Shown here in pieces: positions 22,833-35,775 of a stretch of 64,000 bases of DNA (positions within the stretch are counted from its first letter, which is position 1; the number at the start of each line of letters is the position of its first letter). Made by a program: the position numbers and the translations under genes. The notes under the pieces are model-generated. The model searched no databases. It was given only the letters and a program-made list of their open reading frames with translations, and was not told where the DNA came from. This DNA comes from Tetracentron sinense. Lineage: Eukaryota > Streptophyta > Magnoliopsida > Trochodendrales > Trochodendraceae. The stretch is taken from assembly GCA_015143295.1 (NCBI GenBank), contig CM026567.1, positions 14,650,416 to 14,714,415 of the forward strand, given 5' to 3'.

Positions 22833-25085
22833 TGTAGTGACCCTAAGTTAAATTAAATACACTTAGGGGTAAATTGGTAAATTATACCTTGAGGATAATT
22901 TAGTAATTGATTTTTGGTGTTTGATCATATGGCTAACCTTGGTGGGGTAGGGCTAACCCAATGATTTAATTTAATGAGTTAAATTAATGAAATCTAGGTT
23001 ATAAACAAACAGACCTTAGTGGGGGTATATTAGTAATTCTCTAAATAGAGTTTAGGATAAATAGAATTGTTTAACCTAATAGTCATATTTTGCTAAACTT
23101 AAATTAGGAGAAGTGAGATACGATCGTTTTGGGAGGAGAGGAGGAAAGCGGCTGTAGGGTTTGGAATTCTGTCGGATCCCGTGGAGAACCTGGTGATGGG
23201 ATTTGGATCATCTAAGTTAGCGTCGAAGCTGTCCTAAGCAATCATTCTCTTGCATTCTTCTCAAAAATCAAATCTAGAGGCAAGTGAATATTTCTATAAT
23301 TTAGATGTAGGGTGTGTTATGATGACACAATATTTTAATGTGTTTTTCTTCTTGTGTTAATGATTGTGTGTATGAAAATATGCTAGATCGATAAATATTT
23401 TATACAGGTATTATTCTGATTTTTTTTAATATGCTATGAGTGATTTTAATAAATGATATAATAATATATTAGATTTTAAGGAAGAAAATATAAGAGATCT
23501 AGGAGATTAAAATTAGTGATTTTCGGAATTGAGTTAATTTAAATGAGATTTATCTAATTTCGGTATTTGGGTCATAACTTTATGACATTAAGTCCGATTT
23601 TGGTCCGATAGTACATCGTTTCGAAGAGCTCGAAAAGATCTACAACTTTCGTGAAGAAAGTTTTCCCAAAATCAGTATTTTTGTGGGTCAAAACCTTAGT
23701 TGAAAATCAAAAACGGGAAAAGTGATATTTTTCACATTAATTTTTCTAAGATACTTTTATTAAATGTATACATTATTTGAGTGTGAGAACATTGTTTTGT
23801 TGAGATTTCTTTATAACTAATTGGTTAGTTTGTTAGATGGTTGAAAGATACCTCTAACAAATTTAAATAATTAATTACTAAATAATTTGTTAGTAACTTG
23901 ACTTATATTTTTTTTAGTTAATTTGTTGGGTGGTTGAAAGATACCCCTAACAAACTTAACTAATTAGTTACAAACCAATTGGTTAGTGACTGAGCTCTTT
24001 TATGCTAGTATAAGGGTTTTACTAAACTCACTAGCATAAAAAAGGGTTTTTCCAAGCCTTTGGAGGTTTGTGAAACCCTGAACCCAATTATCATGGGAGA
24101 TTGAGAATTTGTAGGGTTATAAATATGTGATATTTATAACTAAAGTTTCAGTTGCAGAAACACAACTGAAACCCCTTTTGAAATAAAGTATGTTATGTCG
24201 GCCTAGTTATTAATTGTAAATTATAGCATTGTAGATTTTAATTATCAATTATGATGTTGACAATTATAACTGTCATTTAATGTTTTGTTATATTTTCATA
24301 ATAGTTGGAATTCATCTTCTAAAATAATGGTGATTCAATAAAACATTGTTTTAACCTTGGTTAAGGGTCATTCAAGGAGTAAATTGTGTAAGACCTCCTT
24401 AAATTGATCATAGGGTGATGTTGTGTACCACCCAATGATGGTTTCAGGGTGGTGTAGAGTACCTACCCAGAAACAGAGGATTGAGTTGAGTTGTGTAAGA
24501 CACTCAATTCTCAGATGGGTGAACTGTGAGACCCAAGGGATAGGGTAAACTGTGTGAGACCCAAGGGATAGGGTAAGCTGTGTGAGACCCCAAGGATTCC
24601 CTTGTTTAATAGGGTAAGTTGTGTAAGACCCCTATTGACCGGACTGAGCCATAAGTAAAGACTTAATTGAATAATATGCTTAATTTCTTAGTCATCTTAT
24701 CATATGAATTATTAATGCATTTAAATTATAGTGTATTCTCTTGTTGAGCTATAGGCTCACTCTTGTTGATTCTTCTTTTTCAGGTGGTGATTAAAAAGAA
24801 TAGGAATTGCTCTCATTTGAGCAAGTGAGACCAGCCTTAAAGTTTTCTTCTCTATTAGAGTGTGAGAGAACTATAGTGAGGTAAACTATATGAAATATTT
24901 GGATGATTTAGTTTTTTGGGAGAACTCATGTTGTTGAGTCTTTTAATTATGCTGGTTATTTAAATCTGTTTAATGGAGTATTAAATTATTTTAATTTTCA
25001 TTAATATTGGAATTTTTTTTCCGGTTCACGCCTTGATATTTATACAAATATTAGTATTATTGTGTATAGATTTCGGGGCATAACA
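22833..25085 (+). repeat. Gypsy 5' LTR (family C), 2,253 bp
   Basis: Starts TGTAGTGACCC and ends GGGGCATAACA. It is followed within four bases by a primer-binding site. The termini resemble family A, but the body differs. It has repeated 'gtgtgagacccaagggatag' words at 24530-24600 and a stem-loop TGAGC/GCTCA at 24745-24759. A paired 'gttaatttgttgggtggttgaaagatacc' stretch occurs twice near 23820-23960. It interrupts array unit 4. Confidence 0.88.
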
Positions 25086-25088
25086 GAT

Positions 25089-25100
25089 TGGTATCAAAGC
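25089..25100 (+). other. Primer-binding site (initiator tRNA-Met)
   Basis: TGGTATCAAAGC follows the LTR by three bases and matches the usual TGGTATCAGAGC primer-binding site of plant gypsy elements, apart from one base. It fixes the element's orientation as plus. Confidence 0.85.
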
Positions 25101-25247
25101 ACTAGGTTTAGAAACTCTGGTATAACAAGAGTGACACCCAAGAAAGTTCTTAGGGTCCTTGAGTTGTGTTTAGCTAAATAGTTGTTCTTCCTTCCATTAT
25201 TATAGTATTACCGGACTAATTATTTTCCTTATTGTGTGATAAGGATT

Positions 25248-26483
25248 ATGTCTGGAGGTAGGAGAGGACGAGGTAGAGGTGGTGGTAGGGCACTAGGAGG
25301 CCCTGCAGGTGAATGAAGTATACCGGGTCTTGGGAGAAACGATAAGGCTTCTGGAAGAGACTGCTAGGCAGATGGGTAATAGGTTTGATTCATCTAGCCA
25401 ACAGTCATTGGATACTCTGATGGCAAGTCTGATAAAAGAATTCAAGAGATTGAATCCATCAAACTTCAGTGGAACTGTGGATCCGATGGAGGCAGATAAA
25501 TGGATCCTTGAGTTGGAGTAGATCTATGAGATAATGGATTGCACTGAGGTTCAGCAGAGGAAACTGGCAGTATTCCTTCTGAAAGGAGAAGCACATCACT
25601 GGTGGGATTTGGTAGCTAGGACTGAGGATGTGGTTGAGATGGGATGGGAAGAATTTAAGGAGAGGTTCTATGCTAAGTACTTTCCAGAGACTGTTCATGA
25701 GCAGAAGGCCTTAGAGTTCATTAATCTGACTCAGGGATCTCTTACTGTCAGTCAGTATGAGACAAAGTATGCTGAGTTGTCTCGCTTTGCCACATACATG
25801 GTGGAAGATGAGGTGCGCCGAGTTCGCAAGTTCGAATAAGGCTTGACTCTTTCTATTAACAAGATGGTAGTAGGACATCGACTGAGAACTTATTCAGAAG
25901 TTGTGGAGCGGGCCGTAGTGATTGAGCAGGATAATGCAACTTACCAGAGAGGCAGGGAGCAGAGGTCAGCAGTGCCTCAATAGAATCAGAAGGGTCAGTT
26001 TAAGGGACATTAGCAGCCATGGAAGCGTCAGAAGACGAATACACCAGGTGTGTCCTCTGTAGTGGTTCCAGTCGTGCCTGTTCAGCGAGCTGAGCCAAAA
26101 GCTTTTTATGGGATGTGCTACAATTGCAGGGAGAAGGGACATCTTGCTAGAGATTGTCCGAAACCCAAGACGGATCGACCTCAGACTCAAGCTCTCAGTT
26201 AGTAGAAGAACCAGAGCCGAGTATTTGCTGTAGTTCAGAAGGATGCAGAGGCATCAAATGCGGTAGCTGAAGGTACACTTTCAGTTTATAACAACATTGC
26301 TAGAGTACTTTTTGATTCGGGAGCTATACATTCTTTCATTTCAGTTACATTTATGAATGCAGTGGGCTTAGTGCCAGAATCTATAGATTTAGCATTATCG
26401 GTCGTGACACCATTGAGAAAGTCAACTACTCTTGATCGAATCTGTAGAGAGTGTCCAGTTAAGTTTGGGGAGAGAGTTCCTGT
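25248..26483 (+). pseudogene. Gypsy gag and protease remnant
   Basis: The ATG at 25248 opens a Gly/Arg-rich start (MSGGRRGRGRGGG) that stops at once; a shifted frame continues. The gag core is seen at 25420-25840 (LNPSNFSGTVDPMEADKWI, FLLKGEAHHWWDLV, FYAKYFPETVHEQKALEF). The zinc knuckle CYNCREKGHLARDC lies near 26119-26160 and the protease motif VLFDSGAIHSFIS near 26310-26345. Stops occur near 25520, 25838, 25980, 26010 and 26202. Homology ends near 26484, where a minus-strand LTR begins, so the rest of pol is lost. Confidence 0.92.
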
Positions 26484-27569
26484 CATAAAGCATTTAAGGC
26501 AATTTTAAAAACCTGAACCTGAAAATTTTTCTTTAAATAAATCTTGGTCAAATCTAATGTCTGAAATAAATACTAAAACATCATAACTAATTCCAATCAT
26601 TCATCCTGATCCCCAATGATCAATTTAATCTAATTATAAATCAAAAATCAAGTCTATTACAATGTCTTAACTCAAAATATAAATACTAAAAACTAATTCC
26701 CAGGAAATAGCCAACGGTCCAAATTTCATTCACCATCGGGGTAATCACATGTTGGCTCTTCCTCTTCTTCCTCGTACTCTTCCTCTTCCCAAGGTCCCGG
26801 GACACAAATATCAAATCTAGCACCTGCCGACAACAACAGTCATCGACTAAGTAACAAGTTACTCAGCGTATATATAAAATCCTATTTAACAATATAACAA
26901 TATTTAATATAAACATAATTTAGAATTCAACATAACATGTGAACATATAACAATTTAGAGTGTGGAAACATAATTCAATTTCAATTCTTACACATGATCA
27001 CTTGTACTTATTTCTCTTGTTTATCTTACTTATTTTCTTGTTCGTGAATGTATCCAACAACATGCAAATGCAATAACTTAATATAACTCTATCCCATATA
27101 TTGGGTAGAGAATAACATAGACCCTACTTTCCGAGGTACCACACGGTTTACACATTATCCGATGCATACGGCTTGTCTACACATTATCCAGTGTATACGG
27201 CTTGTCTACACATTATCCGGTGTATACGGCTTGATTACACATTCGCCGGTGTATACGGCTGGTCTTGCCTTGATGGTCTTGCCTTGAGTGAAATAATTAT
27301 GATTGTAAATCATGCATAAATTTAAACATGCAGAATTTCCCATAAATTGATCAATATAGAACAAAAATCTATCAAGTTTTCATAATAAAATCATAACTTA
27401 AAATATTTTCTAGTCATCATATATATTTTTCCATAAGAAAATCATCACTTAAAATACTCTCTAAACATCAGGTATATTTTCCATAAGAGAATTATAATTT
27501 AAAACACTGTCAAATCATCACATGTATTTTTCCATGAGAAAATCATGATTCGAAACATTCTCTAATATA
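26484..27569 (-). repeat. Partial gypsy LTR, minus orientation (family B relative)
   Basis: It shares the words 'aaagcatttaaggc', 'cacaaatatcaa', 'cctgccgacaaca' and 'gttactc..cgtatata' with the LTRs at 33023, 47491 and 52427, but is diverged. Both LTR termini are missing. It contains four copies of a roughly 30-bp 'cattatccggtgtatacggct' repeat at 27155-27265 and a roughly 64-bp 'ttttccataagaaaatca' repeat at 27375-27560. A stem-loop lies at 26847-26866. Confidence 0.8.
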
Positions 27570-28200
27570 ATGGAAGACATTATGAACCGCCGCCATGTGA
27601 GGAGGCAGGTTAACCCTGTATGCCACTTCTCCTACTCTCCTGATAATTTCGAAAGGTCCAACATACCTTGGGCTTAACTTGCCTTTCTTACCAAACCTCA
27701 TAATCCCCTTTGTGGGAGATATTTTGATGACGACAAAATCTCCAACTTGAAATTCCAAGTCTCTTCTCCAGGTGTCTGCATAACTCTTTCGTCTACTCTG
27801 AGCAGTCTTTAATCTTTCTCTTATCAAATTAACCCTGTCTGCGGTCTGTTCAACTAGCTCGGGACCCAGAAGTTTTCTCTCTCCTACATCCCAACAAAGA
27901 GGAGATCGACAACTCCTACCATACAAGTCTTCAAATGGTGCCATCTGAATGCTTGCTTGATAACTGTTGTTATAAGCAAATTCAACTAAGGGTAAATGCT
28001 CATCCCAACTGCCTTGAAAATCAAGCATACAAGACCGGAGCATATCCTCAATAACCTGATTCACTCTTTCTGTCTGACCATCTGTTTGAGGATGAAATGC
28101 CGTGCTGAAATCCAGGCGAGATCCCATGACTTGCTGAAAACTCCTCCAAAATCTTGATGTAAACCTTGTGTCTCTATCAGAAACTATACTGACAGGTACT
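27570..28200 (-). pseudogene. Gypsy integrase fragment, minus strand
   Basis: An unbroken frame read leftwards from 28197: VPVSIVSDRDTRFTSRFW, FHPQTDGQTERVNQVIEDML, EFAYNNSYQASIQMAPFE, KGKLSPRYVGPFEI and HNVFH. It holds the second Asp and the Glu of the catalytic triad plus the C-terminal binding part, but lacks the first Asp and the zinc finger. It fuses directly into the partial LTR at about 27570, so the end of pol and the start of the LTR were deleted together. It has fewer lesions than the gag beside it and comes from a different, younger copy. Confidence 0.9.
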
Positions 28201-31200
28201 CAATGGTCAATGGTGAGTAGATGTCGTCTTTAAGGGAGATTCTAACTAATTACTCGATCTGTATATAATTCTCTACTTAGTTCTTTTACTTGTAAGACTT
28301 ATATTTTTATAATATTCATTCAAATTTTGTGTAAGAACACTGATTGTCTAAATTTGTTTTATGTACTCCCTTACATTATTCAACTACATCATGTGAGCTG
28401 TATGGAATGAGGCGTGAACGACTACTTCTGCTCAAGGGCCATTAAGCCTGGCATGGACCTTGCTCTCGGCTGCTCTTTAGCTTTCACGACTATCATTTGC
28501 TCTAGGATTCTCCCATGGTAAGTTTCCTCATTTCTTAAATTTCTTATCTTGTCCTTAATTGTTAACAAATTGATTTTTTTCTTATTTCTCAATTTGATTT
28601 ATTCAGTAAAGTAGTTAATTACATAACTATAACTATTTGGAAATTACGAATCAGAATCAGTGACTTCTAAAAAAGGACTATTACGACTTCACCAATTGTA
28701 TGTCTCACCCTTTTATTTTATTTTTCTTTTGTATGTTAATAATCTAATATTTCACTAATGCTAGATGTTAGTCTATAACTAAAAGTATAATCGTTAAAAA
28801 AAGTAAAATTTTTTTAGGATTTTATTAGTTATAAATCCGCTGGTCGTAGACATCCCACTTTCTCCATTTCGACAACTACTTGGGGTTTGGTGGGGCCCAC
28901 CTCCAAAGTTTTACTCCTTCTGTCAAGACAATGGGGGTGTATATGGATAAATAGTGGGGGTGTATATGCCTAGCAATTGCCTTAGTTATATTGATGCAGC
29001 CATTCTCTTATCATTTATCAAGTGTTAGTATTTGTCTATGCGAGTTAATCAATGGTGAGTAGATTTCTTCCTTAAGAGAAATTCTCTTCTAATTGCAGGA
29101 TCTGAATATAATTCGATGCTTAGTTCCTGTACTTTTAAGTCTTATATTTTGATATTGTTCATTCAGAATTTATTATGTAAGAAAACTGATTGTCTTAATT
29201 TGTTTTATGTACTCCTACATCACACAACTACACCATGTGAGCTATATGTAATGAAGCGAGAATAACAACTTTTGGTCAAGGTTAAATTTAGCATGGACCG
29301 TGCGTTCAGCTGCCCTTTAGCTTTCACGACTGTCATTTGCTCTAGGTTTCTCCCATGGTTGGTTTCTCAATTTTTTGAATTTCTTATCTTGTCCTATCTT
29401 GTTAACAATTTGTTTTTTTTCTTATTTCTAAATTAGATTTATTTGGTAAAGTAGTTAATAACACCACTGTTACTATTTGGAAATTGTGATGCAGAAATCA
29501 GTGACTGCTAAAACAGGTCAATTAGTTTTAGGTTGTGTCTTTCAATCGACATCACTAATCATATGTCTCATCCTTTTATTTTAATTTTATTTTGTATCTT
29601 AATAATTTATTTTTTCCCCTAATGCTAGATGTTAGTCTATAACTTAAACTATAATTGTTAAAAAAAGTAAAAAAAAAAAGGATTCTACTATTTATAGATT
29701 CGCTGGTTGTAGACATCTTACTCTTTCCATTTCGACAAGTACTTGGGGTTTGGTGGGGCTCACCTCCAAAGTGTTTCTCCTTCTGGCAAGATATTGGGCA
29801 AGTGTATTGCTAAATAGTGCGGCCGTATATGGCTTGCAATATCCTTAGTTATATTGATGAATCACTTTTCTATCATTTATAAAAAGTTAGTATTTGTCTT
29901 TACGAGTTAATCAATGGTGAGTAGGTGTCTTCTGTACGGGGACTAATTACTCGATCTGTATATAGTTCTCTACTTAGTTCTTGTACTTTTAAGTCTTATA
30001 TTTTTATGTTTTTCTTTCAAATTTTATGTGAAAGAGAAGTTATTGTCTGAATTTGTTTTATGTACTCCTACATTATTAAACTACATCATGTGAGCTATAT
30101 GGAACGAGGCGTGAACGACGACTTCTCTTCAAGGGCCATTAAGCCTAGCATAAACCTTGCTGTTGGCTGCCATTTTGTTTTCGCGACTGTCATTTGCTCT
30201 AGGATTCTCCCATGGTAAGTTTTCCCATTTTTTAAATTTGTTATCTTGTCCTATATTGTAAACAATTTGATTTTTTTCTTATTTCTAAATTAGATTTATT
30301 CGGTAAAGTAGTTATTTACACAACTATAACTATCTGGACGTCATGAATCAGAATCAGTGACTTCTAAAAAGGACTATTAGTTCTAGGTTGCGTGTTTCAA
30401 TCGACGTCACTAATGGTTTGTCTCACCATTTTATGTTAATTTTCTATTGTATCTTAATAATTTATTTTTCACTAATGCTGCTAGATGTTAGTCAATAACT
30501 TAAAGTATAATCGTGAAAAAATGTAAAAACAAAATTAGGATTCTACTATTTATAGACTCGCTGGTCGTAGACATCCTACTCTTGCCATTTCGACAAGTAC
30601 TTGGAGTTTGGTGGGGCCCACGCCCAAAGTGTTTCTCCTTCTGGCAAGATAGTGGAGGCATATCTGGCTAGATAGTGGGGTGTATATGGCTAGTAAATGC
30701 CTTAGTGGTATTGATGCATCCCCGCTCCACCATTTATCAAGTGTTAGTATTTGTCTTTGCGAGTTAATCAATGGTGAGTAGATTCCGTACTGAAGAGAAA
30801 TTCTCTTCTAATATCTCGATCTGAATATAATTCGATGGTTTGTTCTTGTACTATTAAGTCTTACATTTTGATATTATTCATTCAGAATTTATTCTGCAAG
30901 AAAACTGATTGTCTGAATTTGTTTTATGTATTCCTACATTATACAACTACACCATGTGAGTTATATGTAACGAGGCCTGAACGACGACTTCTAGTCAAGG
31001 TTAAGCTTAGCATGGACCGTGCTCTTGACTGCCCTTTGGCTTTCGTGACTGTCATTTGCTTTAGAATTCTCCCATGGTTAGTTTCCCAATTTTTTAAATT
31101 TCTTATCTTGTCTAACATTGTTAACAATTTGATTTTTTTTCTTATTTCTAAATTAGATTTATTCGGTAAAGTAGTTAATAATACCACTATAACTATTTGG

Positions 31201-33022
31201 GAATTACGATGCAGAATCAGTGATTACTAAAAAAGGACTATTAGTTTTAGGTTGCGTCTTTCAATGGATTTCATTAATGGTATGTCTTACCCTTTTATTT
31301 TAATTTTCTTTTGTATCTTAATAATCTATTTTTTTCACTCATGTTAGATGTTAGTCTATAACTTAAAGTATAATCGTTAAAAAAAGTTTTTTTAAAAAAA
31401 GGATTCTACTATTTATAGATTCGCTGGTTGTAGACATCCTACTCTTTCCATTTCGACAAGTACTTCGGGTTTGGTGGGGCCCACCTCCAAATTGTTACTC
31501 CTTTTGGCAAGACAATGGAGGCGTATATGGCTAGATAGTGGGGGTGTATATGACTAGCAATTCCCTTAGTTATATTGATGCAGCCCTTCTCTGTCATTTA
31601 TCAAGTGTTAGTATTTGTGTGTGCGAGTTAATCAATGGTGAGTAGATTTCTTCCTTAAGAGGAATTCTCTTCTAATTACTGGATCAGAATATAATTGGAT
31701 GCTTAGTTCATGTATTTTTAAGTCTTATATTTTGATATTATTCATTTAGAATTTATTATGTAAGAAAACTGATTGTCTGAATTTTTTTGATGTACTTCTA
31801 TATCATACAACTACACCATGTGAGCTTATGTAATGAGGCAAGAACGACAACTTCTGGTCAAGGTTAAGTTTAGCATGGACCGTGCTCTTGCCTTTAGCTT
31901 TCGCGATTGTCATTTGCTCTAGGATTCTCCCATGGTTAGTTTCTCAATTTTTTGAATTTCTTATCTTGTCCTATCTTGTTAACAATTTTTTTTTCTTATT
32001 TCTAAATTAGATTTATTCGGTAAAGTAGTTAATAACACCACTATTACTATCTAGAAATTGCGATGTAGAAATCAGTGACTGCTAAAACAGGACTATTAGT
32101 TTCTAGGTTGCGTCTTTCAATTGACGTCACTAATGGTATGTCCCACCATTTTATTCTAATTTTTTTTGTATCTTAATAATCTATTTTTTTCACTAATGCT
32201 AGATGTTAGTCTATAACTTAAAAAATAATCGTTAAAAAAAGTTTTAAAAAAAATTTGGATTTTACTATTTATAGACTCGCTGGTCGTAGAATCTTTCTCT
32301 TTCCATTTCGATAAGTACTTTGGGTTTGGTGGGGCCTTCCCCCAAAGTGTTTCTCCTTCTGGCAAGATAATGGGGGCGTATATATCCTAGATAGTTGGGG
32401 TGTATATGGCTAGCAATTGCCTTAGTTATATTGATGCATCCTTTCTCTTTCATTTATCAAGTGTTAGTATTTGTCTTTGCGAGTTAATCTGGTGAGTAGA
32501 TTTCTTCCTTAAGAGAAATTCTCTTCTAATTACTGGATCTGAAATATTTCGATGATTAGTTTTTGTACTTTTAAGTGCTATATTTTGATATTATTCATTC
32601 AGAATTTATTATGTAAGAAAACTGATTGTCTGAATTTGTTTTATGTACTCCTACAATATACAACTACACCATGTGAGCTCTATGTAATGAGGTGTGAAAG
32701 ACTTCTTCTGGTCAAGGTTAAGCTTAGCCTGGACCGTGCTCTCGGCTGCACTTTAGCTCTCGCGACTGTCATTTGCTCTAGGGTTCTCCCATGGTTGGTT
32801 TCCCAATTCTATAAATTTCTTATTTTGTCATATATATTAAACAATTTGATTTTTTTCTTATTTCTAAATTAGATTTATTTGGTAAAGTATAACACCACTA
32901 TGACTATCTGGAAATCACGATGCAGAATGACTGACTGCTAAAAAAGGACTATTAGTTCTAGGTTGCATCTTTCAATCGACGTCACTAATGGTATGTCTCA
33001 CCCTTTTATTTTAATTTTTTTT
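28201..33022 (+). repeat. Tandem array, part 2 (B-A-B-A-A-A)
   Basis: The array resumes within a type B unit at 'caatggtgagtag' (28201). Units start at 28876, 29739, 30597, 31460 and 32315 (spacing 863, 858, 863 and 855). Order after the partial B is A, B, A, A, A. The last unit is cut by an LTR at 33023. The stretch 'gtgagtag' to 'gtgaac' of type B is present on both sides of the 22833-28200 insertion, so that insertion is not a clean one within a single unit. Confidence 0.92.
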
Positions 33023-35775
33023 TGTCACGCCCCAAAACCCCACCTGTGAGAATATGAGATCTTGGCACGTGACTTACTTAACAAACCATCCTGTTAAAGC
33101 ATTTAAGGCATACTAAAATATGATCTTAAAAATTTTCTTCAATTAAAACATCAATTAAATTCATAATCATTGACTGCAACTGAAATAAAATAAATACTAA
33201 CCCTCCATCATGATCATCATCAAAATAAACTAAACATAAATATCTATAAGGTTAATTAAAGTCGCCCTAAAATTTGACCACAAACAAATTTAAATTCAAT
33301 AGTAGGGCCAAGTCTTCCTCGGAATAATCACCTTCCGGTTCCCCGAAGTATTCATCTTCTTCCCATGGTCAGGGCGCACAAATATCAAAACCTGAACCTG
33401 AACCTGAACCTGCCGACAACAATAGTCATCGGCTGAGTAACGAGTTACTCCACGTATATAACAAACCATAGTGAACAATATAAAGAACATTAAATTACAT
33501 GCATTTTACAGATTCATATATCAGTTCACATACATAATCAGAGTGCGGAAACAACCAAATACATTAAGTCAATTTCTTTCTTTTCTTGCTTTCTTACTTT
33601 CCTCACTTTCTTACTTTTTTTTTCTTACTTTTCTTACATTCTGACTTTTCTTCTTTTCTTATTTTTCTTTGAGATCTTTCTTGAAACCAGATATCTAGTA
33701 CCATTGGAAACTTATCTTGAAGCAAGGCACTAGCATCTTTGGAGATCTTTCTTTTCTTACTTTTTATACTTCATACTTTATCATTCCATGAACAACACAT
33801 TCACATACATTAGTAATAACTTAAAATACCACTTTACCGTATAAGGAAAGGGGTTACTATACTTTACTTTACCGAGATACCACCCTTCATACATTTTCCG
33901 GCACGGACGGCTTAGTAAATTTTCCTGTACGACGACTTACTTACTTTGGCATACATCTTGCCCTTTTTGATGGTATCCGGTGGTGCAAAACACATACATG
34001 CATTTCTGTTTTCGTGTGTCTTTCTTTCTTACTTTTCTTACTTTACTTTTGGTCTCACTTAACATCTTATTAATATCTTTAATTCTTCTTTCATACTTTT
34101 GCATATTTTTCATTTATGAGTGCACAATGATATACTTCTTATTTAAATCGCACCTAAGACTAACCGTCAAGGGCCATAGGACATCTCACCATAGCGTCAC
34201 ATACCACTATGTTAACCAGGCCTAGGCAAACATGACTTTCATTAGAGGTTCATTTACCCAATGGTATATCATGTATTAAGAAGTATAACAGAAATACAAA
34301 ACCTTTCACATTTCCTATAATTTGACAAATCAAACATTACTGTTGCTATTAAAATATTCATACATCATGATCTATCAATAACAATTATCATGAAATTTAA
34401 GCATAAAATTAAACTCACATATTATTAACTTATTACAATTAAATCATCCATTCAATTCTATCCATTATCACATTCTCTTCATAAATCCACATACTTGAAA
34501 TAATTTTCCCAATCCCCTTGTTGAATCATAATTAATTTAAAGATGGTTCTTCACATCAAAATTTAACTATTCAAAAATAATAAAACAATATCTTAAATAG
34601 GTTCTTATATCCTATGTTAATCATCCAAGAATAATAAGCTGAAATTATAGATCTAGTTCTTCACATCTTAATTTAACCATCCAAGAATAATAGACTGAGA
34701 TCGTAATATAGTTCTTCACATCCTATTTTAACTATTCAAGAATAATAAATTGATCATAATATGGTTCTTCACATCCTATTTTAACCATTCAAGAATAATA
34801 AACTGATCATAATATGATTCTTTAATCCCTATTTTAACCGATCAATTATAATGAAACAAAAATCATAGACATGTTCATAGATCCTACATATCCTTACATC
34901 TTTCCTTAGGTTTACTCATTTTTATTCATCCCTTCAGGTTAATATTCAAAATATGGGTCACTAGATCAGTTATTTACCTCACTTGATCGTTTCCCTACGA
35001 TCTATCGCTTGCGAATAAGGCTGTATATCGATCTCCAAGTCTCATTTTTCCTTTATTTTGATCTAATCCTTGAACTCCTCAAGATTCCCCATTTTGATCT
35101 CTTAGGAAGCTCTCTCTTTTCTCTTTTTTAGATTTAGAAGCCTATGGAAACCCTAACTCACGAGTTGGAGGGTTATTTATAGTGTTTGGGAACCAAAGAG
35201 AACTTAAAAAGTCAAAAATCGGCGTTTTCGCGCATACCGATCGATCGGCGAGTTTTGGCCACCGATCGATCGGTGCTAGTTGGCTGAGCGGTCGGATCCC
35301 TTTATTTTTTTTCTGCCCCTTGCTCCGGTATTTTGCCCGTAACTTTTGACTCGGTTATCCGAATTAGACGATTCAACTTGCGTTGGAACTGTTATTCGAA
35401 GGGGAACAATTTCTTGTACAATAGGCAAGCCCCAATTTCAAGTTTATGAAGGTTAAAATGTCTCATCAAGTTGGATGAAGGTGAAAGCGAATCCCAAAAC
35501 ATTTGAGTTAATACTGAGAACCCAATGTTTGAACCCTTAGACTCCTAGAAGTTAGAAAATAGGTACCTTAGCCTAATTTAAGCAATGAGGTGCCCCTTAA
35601 ACCCAAAACTCTTAATTTAATAATAATAAGTTAATCACTATTATTATTATTATATAAGAGTTTACTAATTTAGGTATCCCACATTAATTTTCATAGGAAC
35701 ACATGCATTTAAAATCGGATGCATATTCCAAGGAATTTATGTAAATGGCACGAATGCCGAAAAACTAAATTTCGG
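33023..35775 (-). repeat. Near-complete solo LTR, family B, minus orientation
   Basis: Starts 'tgtcacgccccaaaacccc' and runs parallel to the LTR at 47491-50318. It ends at 'actaaatttcgg', about a dozen bases short of the LTR terminus. No internal element sequence is attached, so it is a solo LTR from recombination. About 25 bases of the array unit are lost at the junction. It holds roughly 53-bp repeats ('ggttcttcacatcctatttt') at 34545-34830, GATCGATC palindromes at 35240-35275 and a stem-loop at 33435-33450. Confidence 0.88.
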
